This document shows positions 32,565 through 42,599 of a DNA stretch of 64,000 bases, piece by piece; position 1 is the stretch's first letter; every line of letters begins with the position of its first letter. A program made the position numbers and the translations under genes. The stretch lies in contig NC_067207.1 in assembly GCF_026262505.1 (NCBI RefSeq), forward strand, positions 23,838,082 through 23,902,081. The letters run 5' to 3'. Origin of the DNA: Trichomonas vaginalis G3. Its lineage: Eukaryota > Parabasalia > Trichomonadida > Trichomonadidae. The notes under the pieces are model-generated. The model had not been told where the DNA came from, made no database searches, and saw only the letters and a program-made list of their open reading frames with translations.

Positions 32565-32936
32565 ATGGATAATGGAGTCAACAAAGGACGTAAGCCACCA
32601 AATGCATATATATTATACTGCAATTCCATCAGGGAAGAGATAAAAAAGGAAAATCCTGATATTAGCACTAACGAAATGATGAAATTATTGAGTGACCGCT
32701 ATAAAAACGAATCACCAGAAGTATTAAACAAATTCAAAGAAATAGCCGCTAAAAAGCAAGAAGAATTCGCCCAACAATGTCCTGAATATTCCTACAAAAA
32801 ATCAACAAAAAAGAAAGTATTTCATTCCAGCATCACAGATCCAGTTAATGCTCTGAATGACAGCTTCAAAAACAATGCATTCACCCTACAGTGCTTGAGT
32901 AATCAAGCAATTTCAAAGACAGAAAAAAAGGAGTGA
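32565..32936 (+). CDS. single HMG-box DNA-binding protein
   Basis: This 123-aa protein has an HMG box at about residues 9-79: RKPPNAYILYCNSIREEIKKENP, then EMMKLLSDRYKNE, KFKEIAAKKQEEFAQQCPEYSYK. The PPNAY start and the PEYSYK end are those of the SOX/MATA sequence-specific subgroup rather than the abundant HMGB type. It probably bends DNA as a small transcription or chromatin factor in the nucleus. Basic residues (KKSTKKK) follow the box; the tail has no known domain. Confidence 0.85.
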   Translation: MDNGVNKGRKPPNAYILYCNSIREEIKKENPDISTNEMMKLLSDRYKNESPEVLNKFKEIAAKKQEEFAQQCPEYSYKKSTKKKVFHSSITDPVNALNDSFKNNAFTLQCLSNQAISKTEKKE

Positions 32937-33011
32937 ATTTGGATCAATTTTTTTTATATTTTTGTATTATAAAACATATCTTTTTAATTCTAAAACACAC
33001 AATACAATTGT

Positions 33012-34382
33012 TTAAAAGTTGTTGATACGATCAACACAACTCATAAATGTGAATTTCTTTCCAAGAATATTTTGATAGTCGCAGTTGTCGAGATTTGTCT
33101 CGCATATGCCAAGAATTCCTTGGAAATCGTTAACAAACAAAAAGTCGAAGTCAATCTTCTTCTGGGACTCCTTAGATCTGGAAATTTCCTTTGCCAAGTC
33201 GACATTCGAGTTAATGTCAGCCATGAGGATGTTCGGATTGACCTTCTTCGAGTCCTTAAGCAATCTTTGCAATTTGAGAAGACAGAATTTTCTGATATTC
33301 GTAATAATTTCTTCGTGGTACCATCCGTGGTTTCTATTATAGGAATCCAACTTCATCTGGGACATCTGAGTTGGATAACTATCTCTTAAGTCGCAAATTT
33401 GGACGGCATAAAATAATTTATTTGGAATTGCGTTTAATGATGAGATTCCGGTAGGAACTTCCTCATTTCTTGGTATATACTTCGATGTTCTTGTTATTCG
33501 CTTCGAAATCTCATCCGCATATTCCCATGTTTTTAATGAGAGGACAATTGTCTGATAAATGGATAATTCCTTCTGAGCAATAGGGTTTACACCATATTTG
33601 ACCCAACACATCTTGAATGGACCGTTTCTAACGAAATATGCAACACAAGCCAAAGTATGGAAGAAAACAGGGGAGTTTTCGTTCATTTTCAGGTCGGTAA
33701 TGACTGATTTACTGGTGGAAAATTTATCGAAAATGGCCAAAACTGTCCAAATTGGTCTTTCATCGAATAAAACTTGTAAAAGCGATAATAATTCATGATT
33801 GATATCGGAAGCGGGTTCTGATGGTGATGGACCATTCTTGAGTGTAAATAATAACTGCTGATTGATGATCCAAGGGCATTCTGACTTCTTCCAAGTCTTC
33901 ATTTGTTCCTGCTGAGCTGCAAAGATACGACGCTGAATGTACGATGCCTTATACTTGTAGTTATGAAGGAATCTTTGTGGTGGAAGGTACAAAAAGCTCT
34001 GTGGAGGTGGATCAACAACTGTTGGCTGATTATAAGGGGATTGAAGAGCAGGAAGAAACTGAAAATCACTTGGTTGATTAAATTCGAAAGTTTGTGATGA
34101 TCTTCCAACGAATTCGGCAACGTATTCTGTTCCAATTAATTGTTTTTCGCCATTTACAATTTTATATTTTCTTAAACGCTTAATTTTGAGCAATATGCAG
34201 GGATCATCTGATGATGAAGATGAAATTTCGTGTCCTAACTGATCATTTGGTCGAAAATTAATTTTTAACGGAGTATCTTTAGATGTGATTGATTGAAAAA
34301 TAGCATGGCTTCCACCAAGCATGTTTACAGCTTTTTCTATATTCTGAACATATCCAGGAAAGTCTAATCGAGTTAACTCCAT
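33012..34382 (-). CDS. GTF3C5: TFIIIC subunit 5 (tau95/TFIIIC63) homologue
   Basis: This 456-aa protein starts with the family signature: PGYVQNIEKAVNMLGG at 9-24 followed by LKINFRPNDQLGHEI, as in the dimerisation barrel of tau95. The central DNA-binding region has LFDERPIWTVLAI, FKMCWVKYGVNPIAQKELSIYQTI and a later FYAVQICDLRDSYP segment, all characteristic of the family. It should be part of TFIIIC binding the A box of tRNA genes for RNA polymerase III. The C-terminal 80 residues are K/D/N-rich. An initiator-compatible TCACTT gives a 17-nt leader. It is convergent with the HMG-box gene, about 75 bp apart. Confidence 0.82.
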   Translation of the reverse strand: MELTRLDFPGYVQNIEKAVNMLGGSHAIFQSITSKDTPLKINFRPNDQLGHEISSSSSDDPCILLKIKRLRKYKIVNGEKQLIGTEYVAEFVGRSSQTFEFNQPSDFQFLPALQSPYNQPTVVDPPPQSFLYLPPQRFLHNYKYKASYIQRRIFAAQQEQMKTWKKSECPWIINQQLLFTLKNGPSPSEPASDINHELLSLLQVLFDERPIWTVLAIFDKFSTSKSVITDLKMNENSPVFFHTLACVAYFVRNGPFKMCWVKYGVNPIAQKELSIYQTIVLSLKTWEYADEISKRITRTSKYIPRNEEVPTGISSLNAIPNKLFYAVQICDLRDSYPTQMSQMKLDSYNRNHGWYHEEIITNIRKFCLLKLQRLLKDSKKVNPNILMADINSNVDLAKEISRSKESQKKIDFDFLFVNDFQGILGICETNLDNCDYQNILGKKFTFMSCVDRINNF

Positions 34383-34393
34383 TTTTTAGGTAA

Positions 34394-34403
34394 AAAAGTG
34401 ACA
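34394..34403 (-). promoter_or_regulatory. initiator (TGTCACTTTT) of the TFIIIC gene
   Basis: On the minus strand TGTCACTTTT includes TCA+1CTT, which would start transcription 17 nt before the ATG at 34382. Confidence 0.5.
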
Positions 34404-34894
34404 ATTATAGATGAATCACCAGAATCACATAAAATACTCAATTATCAGAGGTTGTTTCACCAATCAATTGATGAGAAAACATGAATAGGACTGTTTTTGT
34501 TATTGTGATATGATAAACATATGAAATATTAATTTTAAAATTTGATTCTACATTTAAGGAATCAGGAATATGATTTCTCAGTTAATATCTTTGGAATATC
34601 CGAAATTCAGCTCATAAATCTCCAAAATTCTCTAAAAATTTGTTAAATCAGTGACATTACCATTATATTATGTTTGCTCATGCTTAGAACATTCATATTT
34701 CTTGTTCTATCATGGATATTTGTATTTGTTTCTAGTATTAGCATGAAATTGAAAAATATCTCAAAAACATTTCTTCAGATAATAAAAGATAGACATATAT
34801 TTTGCAATTTTATCATATAAAACATCATAATAATAACATTTATAACAAATAACAAAATCTATTAAAATATAAAAAACAAATCTATATTTTTTCT
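34404..34894. other. intergenic, AT-rich
   Basis: Nothing recognised in these 490 bp. Confidence 0.45.
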
Positions 34895-36172
34895 TTACCA
34901 ATTCTTAGTAAAGTCTTTGTAGTTTCTAACAAAATGAGAAACATTAGTAACAATAGGTGCTTCTTTCAAGAAAACATGGATTCCTTCCATACTTGTCCAG
35001 TTTCCTTGATTTACAGTATCAACAACCCTCTGAGTGTATTGAACCATCAAGGTATAGTTAGTAACTTGCGGTTCTCTTGACTTATGAGCTCTTCTTGGAT
35101 GAATTACTCCAATTAAGAAAATATGTAAGTGAGTACATAAGTGTAAGTTAGGGCCATCATTAATACTTGAAAAAACAAGACACATTCCGCACTTTTCATG
35201 CATAAAAATTGCATTATAAATTCCAGATCCTTGTAAAGTAACAAGAACCTTGATACTCTGCCAGTATTTAACAATCTGTTCAACAGGAACTCCGAAAAAC
35301 TTATCGTCTCTCACCCATTTGCAGCCTTTATCGATAACTGTGTAATCATTAAGATATTTCAACATTAATTTCGGATTTTCGAAATTTCTACCAGATTTAG
35401 GGGGTCTGTCAGCCAAAACAAACCTTGTTGGCTTGATTTTATTAAAATCTACTTTTTCCATTATCAATTTTCGCATTCTAGTAAAGCCTCCACTTGCATA
35501 TCCATGTCCTAATTCAAGTGTATGCACAATCCATAACTTTTTAACATAAATTTGTTCATCTTTTTTCATTTTGAGGAAAGTAATGTTCAAACCGAGGTAT
35601 TTAACAAGATCTTTGACTGCTTTGATCGATTTCTTTGGACTGGCAACAAGTATTCCCTTTTCCATTAATTCTTGAGGTACGAACATCATTGAACTCAAAA
35701 AATCATGAATGTAATGGCCATACATATGCCAGTATTGTACGTAATGGAGCATTTCGGGTATTACTCGATCGGATCGTCGTAAAACATTTCGATAATTTGC
35801 AGGATAAAAGCCAAATAAGCGAATTACTGTATCATTTTTAACTAACATCTCTCTATGGTATAGTACATCATACATTAATGAAATATGTACAATGCTTTGA
35901 GTCGTAAAGTATTTTGGAATATCAAAACATAAATCATAGTGTTCATTTGTAATTGTACCATATATTAAGTCTTTAGGATCGATTCTAGTAACGACTGATG
36001 TTGTTTGTACGTCCGGAAAATCATACCACCATTGACAATTTTCGGATAAAGTGTGATTATTCTCATAAACTGAGAAATTTGGATAACATTTAGGTAGAAT
36101 TAGATATACAAACATCTCAAGTACAATAGTTTTGATCATCCAATCAAATCTATGTACTGTTCTACGAAACAT
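34895..36172 (-). CDS. GT61-type glycosyltransferase, type II membrane protein
   Basis: This 425-aa protein has an N-terminal hydrophobic segment (about 13-28) suited to a Golgi signal anchor, then a lumenal domain with the GT61/DUF563 landmarks: YVQYWHMYGHYIHDFL in the middle, TRFVLADRPPKSGRNFENP, then VTLQGSGIYNAIFMHEKCGM near the C-terminus (GSG/x-N-x-x-F pattern of the nucleotide-sugar site). Relatives include plant xylosyltransferases and animal EOGT/POMGNT2. The donor here cannot be told from sequence. It would act on surface glycans or glycoproteins. The start is the ATG at 36172; the frame continues two codons further to a TTG that is not a start. Confidence 0.75.
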   Translation of the reverse strand: MFRRTVHRFDWMIKTIVLEMFVYLILPKCYPNFSVYENNHTLSENCQWWYDFPDVQTTSVVTRIDPKDLIYGTITNEHYDLCFDIPKYFTTQSIVHISLMYDVLYHREMLVKNDTVIRLFGFYPANYRNVLRRSDRVIPEMLHYVQYWHMYGHYIHDFLSSMMFVPQELMEKGILVASPKKSIKAVKDLVKYLGLNITFLKMKKDEQIYVKKLWIVHTLELGHGYASGGFTRMRKLIMEKVDFNKIKPTRFVLADRPPKSGRNFENPKLMLKYLNDYTVIDKGCKWVRDDKFFGVPVEQIVKYWQSIKVLVTLQGSGIYNAIFMHEKCGMCLVFSSINDGPNLHLCTHLHIFLIGVIHPRRAHKSREPQVTNYTLMVQYTQRVVDTVNQGNWTSMEGIHVFLKEAPIVTNVSHFVRNYKDFTKNW

Positions 36173-36344
36173 TTCCAAATTTCCAATTTTTTTTTATTTT
36201 TGAAAAAAATGTTTGATTCTAATATTGCCAAAAATGTAAAATCTATGCTTATCACACTTTGGATTCATCAAAAATACAATTTTTAAAAGCTTCAGATTGA
36301 TCGTGATCGGGCTATTAAACATCATTCTTTCTAATGGATATGGG

Positions 36345-36412
36345 AAAAAAAAAAAAAAAAAAAAAAAGGTATTGGGGCTTCCAGGCGCGTTGCGCCCTCT
36401 AGCCCCGAAGAT
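36345..36412. repeat. left terminal inverted repeat with hairpin
   Basis: An A-tract of about 22 nt is followed by GGTATTGGGGCTTCCAGG and CGAAGATG. 36373-36405 folds as GGGGCT/AGCCCC with an inner stem GGCGC/GCGCC and loop GTT. It is the reverse complement of the right end except in the inner stem. Confidence 0.93.
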
Positions 36413-36446
36413 GTTTAGTATAAAACCGCTTTTTAACTTCACTTAA

Positions 36447-39400
36447 ATGCCACGTAAGCTACGTAAGAATATACGTAAGAGGAAGAGAGCATTGAAACAT
36501 CCAATAGTAAGACTAACACCACAACAACAGTTGCAACAACAAATGCTGAATGACCCCACTATGTTGCAACAAATGTCAAGCAATCCTATGCTTTTAAACC
36601 GAGTTGTTGGTGCACAGAGTGGAGGTTTAAGAGCGGCACTTTTAGCGAAAATGGCAGGCTATGGTGGAGCTGCAGACGGAACAGCATATAACCCTCAAAG
36701 TCAAATGAATTTGAGTTCACTCAAAAATCAAATAGCAGATGTCAAAAAGTCAAACATAGACATACAGAAGCAAATAGGTGAAAACGAAAAGAAACTAGAA
36801 TATGACAGACACACAAAGAAACTCAATGAGTTAAACGTAGAGAAAAAGAAGAAAGAAGAACAACTGAAAGAACTAAGTACAGAGGAATATGCGAAAAAAG
36901 TGTCAGAAAAAGCAGCAGAAGTAGCAAAAATGGAACAAGATGTCATAAATTTGAAAAACCATACTACTCAATATAAAGTACTGAAAGATGAAGAGATAAA
37001 ACAAAAAGCCCTGAAGACATATATGGATAGCGATGAGTATAAAAAAGAAGTTGAAGCAAATGTAAAGGCAGAAAAACTTTTACAGTTGCAAAACCAAACC
37101 GTACAGTATGAAAACTTAGCACAAGAAAGTAAAAATAACGACGCAGCCATGCAAAAGGCAATGAAAAGCGCAGAATATATAAAAGCTAACAATGACTGGT
37201 TAGATGCCCAAGCCAACGCTAAAGCAGCCCAACTCATAGGGTCAATAAGGACAAAAATACAAGCGGATGAAGACAGTTCAAATGAAACTTTAACAAATGC
37301 TGACTTTAAGAACGCCTTCGAAGCTCTTCATAGTAAGGTGAAACAAGTGAACGACTTCTCATCTGGAAAGAAACTGAAGTCTGAAGGTTTCGACAAAGAG
37401 TTAAAAGAAGTAGCACAAAATATGACGAAAATAACAGATGCAGCAACGAGACAGGCAGTTCAAAGTGCCTATGACGCCGTTAGAGCAACTGTTGTGAAAA
37501 GTCAAGAAAAAGAGTTACAACAGACCAAAACAGACCTAGTAAATGCTTTCTTAAAAACGAAAAGTCAGGTAGGACATTACGCTGCAGATGGAACATATGT
37601 GCCAGCTGGTGGAACTTATATACCAGCTGTTGGAATTTATATACCACCAAACCCTCCAAGAGAAGCACCTGCACCAGGACTACCTAAAACATTTACATCG
37701 TCACATGGACACAGACACAGGCATGCACCAAAACCAACACAACAACCAACAGTTCAAAATCCAGCACAACAACAACAACAACCAACACAACAACCAACAG
37801 TTCAAAACCCTGCACAACAACCACCTCCACAACCAGCACAGCAACCAACAGTTCAAAACCCAGCACAACAACAACCACAACCAGAGCAAGGACATAAAAG
37901 AAGTAGAGAACAAGGAAACCAAGAATTCTTAAAAAGGCTTAAGGAAGACTATGGTTACCCAGATAGTATTGACTTTAGTGACAGATATAAAGAAGCTATT
38001 AGAAAGTTCAAGGATGGAAATACTGACCCGGACCTATTTAGCTTTATGGCTCAGCACCAAAACGGATATAAATTCAAACCTGGAAAATACAAGCTCGCTA
38101 AGGGATATGATTTAATAGCATATCATCCAAATGACATGAACGAATTTACTCCGAGATATTTGATGTCAGAGCTAAATGACAATTCAACTCCCGTCATGAA
38201 ACGCGTAAAAAATAGAGACGGAACGAAAGAAGAAAGGTTTATGAGTCCGGATGACTTAGATAGGGAAATTGTTGAAAACGGTCTCGGAATATATGAAATG
38301 CCAGCAGATGAGGTACAAGAAACTCCACAGGAAGAACTAGTTCAGATACAACCAGACATGGAAGAAATAGTTCAGCAACAACAGCTAGAAGAGCCTGAAG
38401 GAAACGAACAAGTCACTCCTTTGGAAACTAACTTCACAGAACTAGATGAAGATTTGGAACAGCCGAAAAATCTTGACCCTCAACAAGAGTATGCGGAGAA
38501 TATGGAATATTTCCAAGAGTCTAAAAAAAATTCGGCTGACATAGTAGAAGAATATCGAAAAATGTTTGCCGACATACAAAAGACTCCAACACCAGATGAA
38601 AATATTCAGCATAGAATGGAAGCACTGAAAGAAAATGTACACAAATACAACAACCCTTTTTACTTACGAGCATTTAACGTTCAATCTTTGGATGAACTCG
38701 GTGAAAATAAAAGGTTAAATTTCAAGAAAACATATAGAAATGAAACATTGTTTAAAGTTCATTCAGAACCTAACCAAGATGGAAACAAACCTACTTTTGT
38801 TTCTGCAGACGATGGAACTACAATGAGATGGGGTCATAAAGCTAACCCGGATAGGTGGTTCATAAACTTACAACCACAATTCCAAGAAGTTGTAGACGCA
38901 ATGGAAGTCAATGGTGAACCAGATATAGCTGGTATTTTAAGCGCGGCTTTAATGCCATTGAAAGATATGAAACATGCAGATATTTTGGACCAGTATGAAA
39001 TGAACATGGCTGATGGAAATATAACACCTGACGTTCTAGAACATTTATCTCAAAGAACTACACAGAACCATAGAGATGGTATATTTGGTGAAGAGTTTAG
39101 AAAGAAAGTTAGGGAGAGCGAAGGAAGAGAACCTATTGTACATGACCTTGCAAATGAAAGTTTACAAAATGTCATAAAAACTTACTTTGCAGACAATGAA
39201 CTGAGAAGGGATGAATATTTAAGAAAACTCAAATGGACAGTACCAAATGAAATGTTAGTATTGAAAAACATGTTCCTTGACAAAATAAAACCAACTACAG
39301 AAATAAACGACGCAAGACTGAAAGATTGGGTAAAAGCTTTCCCATTCACAAAAGATATAGTTGGTAACATGGAAAGAAAACCAGAATGGCTACAAAAACA

Positions 39401-39806
39401 TATATTTGGAAACGAGCTTATTCCATATGGACAGGCACTGTTTGAAGAGCTTGAACCGGAAACTCAGGAAAGAGTCATGCAAACAATACGCAAAGACTCA
39501 AATACAAACTATGACAAACTCTTTCTAGGATATTGGTTACCTGAGATGGGCGACCAGAGCCCAAAGGCAAAAAGGACATGGGAAATTTACAACATACTAG
39601 GTGAACATGAGGCAAAGATGCAACAACTTCAAGCAGAGGGCAAGTTACCAAAGCGACACCAAAGAAGAAGAGTAGAACAAAGTGAAAGTAGTGAAGAAGT
39701 AACTTCATCTAGTGAAAGTAGTGGCAATGAAGGAAAAAGAAGAGTTAAAAACTCAGTCAGGAAGAAAGTAAAGCTTGGTCCACGTGGGTTCTATTATGAC
39801 ACATAA
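36447..39806 (+). CDS. large Maverick protein, basic N-terminus, coiled coil, PQ-rich repeats (unrecognised)
   Basis: This is a 1119-aa intact ORF. The first 25 residues are highly basic (KLRKNIRKRKRALKHP). Residues about 90-330 are K/E/Q-rich and heptad-like, read as long coiled coil. Residues about 375-400 have YVPAGGTYIP-type repeats, and residues about 430-480 hold three QQPTVQNPAQ units. The remainder is acidic, mixed alpha/beta with a C-terminal SESSEE/SSESS patch and a basic end. I do not recognise a family. Position just before the capsid gene and size suggest a structural, scaffold or terminal-protein role; this is inference. A TTTTTAAC box lies 13 nt upstream of the ATG. Confidence 0.7.
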   Translation: MPRKLRKNIRKRKRALKHPIVRLTPQQQLQQQMLNDPTMLQQMSSNPMLLNRVVGAQSGGLRAALLAKMAGYGGAADGTAYNPQSQMNLSSLKNQIADVKKSNIDIQKQIGENEKKLEYDRHTKKLNELNVEKKKKEEQLKELSTEEYAKKVSEKAAEVAKMEQDVINLKNHTTQYKVLKDEEIKQKALKTYMDSDEYKKEVEANVKAEKLLQLQNQTVQYENLAQESKNNDAAMQKAMKSAEYIKANNDWLDAQANAKAAQLIGSIRTKIQADEDSSNETLTNADFKNAFEALHSKVKQVNDFSSGKKLKSEGFDKELKEVAQNMTKITDAATRQAVQSAYDAVRATVVKSQEKELQQTKTDLVNAFLKTKSQVGHYAADGTYVPAGGTYIPAVGIYIPPNPPREAPAPGLPKTFTSSHGHRHRHAPKPTQQPTVQNPAQQQQQPTQQPTVQNPAQQPPPQPAQQPTVQNPAQQQPQPEQGHKRSREQGNQEFLKRLKEDYGYPDSIDFSDRYKEAIRKFKDGNTDPDLFSFMAQHQNGYKFKPGKYKLAKGYDLIAYHPNDMNEFTPRYLMSELNDNSTPVMKRVKNRDGTKEERFMSPDDLDREIVENGLGIYEMPADEVQETPQEELVQIQPDMEEIVQQQQLEEPEGNEQVTPLETNFTELDEDLEQPKNLDPQQEYAENMEYFQESKKNSADIVEEYRKMFADIQKTPTPDENIQHRMEALKENVHKYNNPFYLRAFNVQSLDELGENKRLNFKKTYRNETLFKVHSEPNQDGNKPTFVSADDGTTMRWGHKANPDRWFINLQPQFQEVVDAMEVNGEPDIAGILSAALMPLKDMKHADILDQYEMNMADGNITPDVLEHLSQRTTQNHRDGIFGEEFRKKVRESEGREPIVHDLANESLQNVIKTYFADNELRRDEYLRKLKWTVPNEMLVLKNMFLDKIKPTTEINDARLKDWVKAFPFTKDIVGNMERKPEWLQKHIFGNELIPYGQALFEELEPETQERVMQTIRKDSNTNYDKLFLGYWLPEMGDQSPKAKRTWEIYNILGEHEAKMQQLQAEGKLPKRHQRRRVEQSESSEEVTSSSESSGNEGKRRVKNSVRKKVKLGPRGFYYDT

Positions 39807-39838
39807 ACCCAACTATTCTATATTTTTACCCATATGAA

Positions 39839-41446
39839 ATGTACGCCGCTCAGAATATAACGCCAACAGTTTTGGATGCCATGAATGGAAATGTTTCCGA
39901 ATGGTATAACGAATGCGACAATGCCATTAGAAGGTCAGAAATAGTTCCTGGAACTTACGAATATACAACTGCTGTTTCTTATGGAAATGTAGGTGAGTTT
40001 GGAGAAGGTTCTTCAACAACAGTAGATATTGCTTGCGACAGGTTTCATATAATTTCTATTGACAACTCATTCTTATACGTGGAACAAGACATTGAAATAA
40101 AACCTTCTGCCAAGTTGTCTGACAAGAAAGGTTGCAATGGAATTTTCTATGTCGGATACCAATATGCTCCAGAAGTTTTCATGGGATATAAGATATATTC
40201 TAACTCTGACTTAGTTCAAACAGTAACATGGGCAAACTATGAATGGTTCGCTTTGAGAAACTCAGTACAACCACAAGCTAGAGAACAAACAGACCAGTAT
40301 GCAACTATTGAGAAAATAAGAAGACTTGACCCTAACGTTCCAGGAGTTTATGTTGACCTTTCTGGACAAACTGCAGCAGCAGTAACCAAAGTAAAACTGA
40401 AACTTAGAGTTCCTTTGTCATCTTTCCTCATCTTCAGGTTTTTAAGATACTTGCCAAACTGGGCAGGAAAAATTTCTATCGAACTTACTCCAAGCAAAAA
40501 TAACTTAGTCATTGCACCAACACAAGACCCATTCACTCTTACAGACGTAAAGGGAGCAAATCAAACGTCATTCGCCGACTTTTGCAAAGACAAAGTTGAC
40601 TTAGACTTTGGTTTCTCAAACCTCAACACTGAAGTAAACTACTACTTCAATGCTGCTGGAACTGCTTGGGACCCAGTTAAGTTCACATGCGAAAAATTTG
40701 AATGCAAGAGAATAGAAAGCAGACTTGCAGTCTATATGTTGGACCCAGATATTTCAAATGCTTTAGCTGCCAAATATATTGCAGTTCCGCTTATGTTCCC
40801 TATACACCAAATATCTGTCAAAGACTTTGCAGGTGAAGTTGGAAACCAAAGTGCTGACCCAGGTGCAAGAACAGATATTGCTTTAACAACTGCAATGAAA
40901 CATGCAGATACTATGTTTGTACTGTTCAGACGAACTATAAATGACTATTCTTGTTTCTACAACCCTGGTATTAAATATCATATAAACATAGATGGCAAAT
41001 ACTATCCAAGAGAAGAATATTCTACAGTTGAGGATATGAGGTCATACAACTTGACATTAGATGCTATGAACTTTAACAACAACTTCACAACAACCATTAA
41101 CCCTGAAATGCAAAGTTCTATTATGCCATATGTGAAAGTATGGACCCATACAGGAGCTCAAAACACTCAATATACAAATGGAGACCGTTCAAACTTTTGG
41201 CTTGGCATTCCATTTGCTGACTCAGAAGACTTTATGGGTGGTATTTCAACTGTTGGTACAGTTCAAATACAATATACTGGTGACAGAGACGGCCCAGATG
41301 AATTGAAAGCAAAGAAGTTTACAAAACCAATAGCACTTTTCACGGAAGATGCTCTTTTGAAGATTCGTTCGATGAAACCTGCTGGGGCTCCTCAGATTGG
41401 TATAACGACAGCTTCCATCGAGCAGATTTTGGCAGCAGGTCAGTAA
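39839..41446 (+). CDS. MCP: Maverick major capsid protein (double jelly-roll type)
   Basis: This 535-aa intact ORF fits the Polinton major capsid protein in length, in its all-beta composition and in its position. Visible landmarks are an N-terminal GEGSSTTVDIACDRFHII, a central VPLSSFLIFRFLRYLPNWAGKISIELTPS (the end of the first jelly roll in this family has a similar LP...I-L-P form), and a second beta-rich half with YHINIDGKYYPREEY. It would form the hexagonal capsomers of a virion. The start is supported by TATTTTTACCCATATGAA just upstream. The ORF looks whole. Confidence 0.8.
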   Translation: MYAAQNITPTVLDAMNGNVSEWYNECDNAIRRSEIVPGTYEYTTAVSYGNVGEFGEGSSTTVDIACDRFHIISIDNSFLYVEQDIEIKPSAKLSDKKGCNGIFYVGYQYAPEVFMGYKIYSNSDLVQTVTWANYEWFALRNSVQPQAREQTDQYATIEKIRRLDPNVPGVYVDLSGQTAAAVTKVKLKLRVPLSSFLIFRFLRYLPNWAGKISIELTPSKNNLVIAPTQDPFTLTDVKGANQTSFADFCKDKVDLDFGFSNLNTEVNYYFNAAGTAWDPVKFTCEKFECKRIESRLAVYMLDPDISNALAAKYIAVPLMFPIHQISVKDFAGEVGNQSADPGARTDIALTTAMKHADTMFVLFRRTINDYSCFYNPGIKYHINIDGKYYPREEYSTVEDMRSYNLTLDAMNFNNNFTTTINPEMQSSIMPYVKVWTHTGAQNTQYTNGDRSNFWLGIPFADSEDFMGGISTVGTVQIQYTGDRDGPDELKAKKFTKPIALFTEDALLKIRSMKPAGAPQIGITTASIEQILAAGQ

Positions 41447-41775
41447 GTTGTTCTTGAACTGACTTCTCTCCGTCAAATATTGACAGTACGCCAGTTTTGA
41501 TATAATATTGTATTAAAAACTTACCTTTAGAAATATCGGTCAGTTTGTTGTTATATTTTTGTCTGCTTCAAGAACTTTCACCATTTCAGTTATAACCAAC
41601 TTTCTTTGCTTATGAAAATATTTTGGTTCAGCAAAGACTGCTATTCTATAACATTTCCATTGTTTGTGTAAAGAACTACTCTGTCAATGAACTTGTATTG
41701 TTTGTGTGTGTAAACTTTGTTTTGCTTCAATTCGAAGAGATACTCAAATACGTCCATCTTTTTATTCTAAGTAAA

Positions 41776-42110
41776 ATGTCATTTCCGAAAAAAGAAGCGT
41801 AAGTGTTTCAAAAGGTTTAATGGCGATGGCAGATGTGAAGTTAAATTCACCAACTCAAACAAACAGTCAAAGTGTTGTTGTCAATGTCAAAGACAGAGAT
41901 GTTGAAGGGGGAAACCATACGAAGACGAAGATGGTATAACAATAGTTCCTGTAAAAGAACAACCAACATATCCTGAAGTTAGCAGAGACTTAAGTTCTGT
42001 TGCAGATATTCGAAATGACTACCAAACACTTAAAAACAAACTTAAAACTCAGGAGAAGATTTGTCAAGCTTTGGGTATAATGTTAAACTTGGTTGAGCAC
42101 AACCTGTAAA
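41776..42110 (+). pseudogene. small Maverick gene region, unrecognised
   Basis: Short frames follow an element-type promoter box (CTTTTTATTCTAAGTAAA). They contain a T/N/Q/S/V-rich segment and a C-terminal helix (YQTLKNKLKTQEKICQALG). The region looks broken. On the other strand at about 41510-41770 there is only a very short frame. Function unknown. Confidence 0.35.
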
Positions 42111-42589
42111 AGTGAACTCATATTCATTGCACCTCATGAAATTTTGAAAGAACTATTGAAACTTTTGACAGAGGCAGACGATATAAACATCAAAGAAATA
42201 GAACCCGACATTGCTTGCTGTGGTGTTTCATATAATGTCATTGACAAGATATACGTTATGAAAGGAGGTGAAACGTTGAACTTAAAATATAGTTTCCCAG
42301 ACGTCATAAAAATATTTGACGAACCACAACATTTCATTAAAATTTACTTGCTAAGTAAATGTCAAAACTTCTTGAAAGATGTTTGAAGAAAAACAATATA
42401 GACTTTATTTCATGTAAAGGACTTTACACACTTTTGAACGATATGAAAGACCCTGTTTTGTTTGTTCGTGTAGACAAAGGAAAGTTCTATGTCTTTACAA
42501 AATATTTGAACTTCTTAGACAGAGAACTTCAAGAAACGCCATGTGAAAGTTTAGATGAAGTTCTTCTCCACTTTCAGAAAAACTTTTAA
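42093..42589 (+). CDS. two small overlapping Maverick ORFs, unrecognised
   Basis: Two consecutive, slightly overlapping short frames (97 and 76 aa) with similar alpha/beta character; both refer to charged D/K/E stretches and end in LLSKCQNFLK- and VLLHFQKNF-like helices, as if related to each other. They directly precede the candidate minor capsid gene. Neither is recognised. Confidence 0.4.
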
Positions 42590-42599
42590 ATATATGTAA

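Noticed and set aside
37480-37922. V/L-rich antisense frames over the PQ repeats of the large Maverick protein
   Set aside because: They are shadows of CAA/CCA repeats in the 1119-aa gene.
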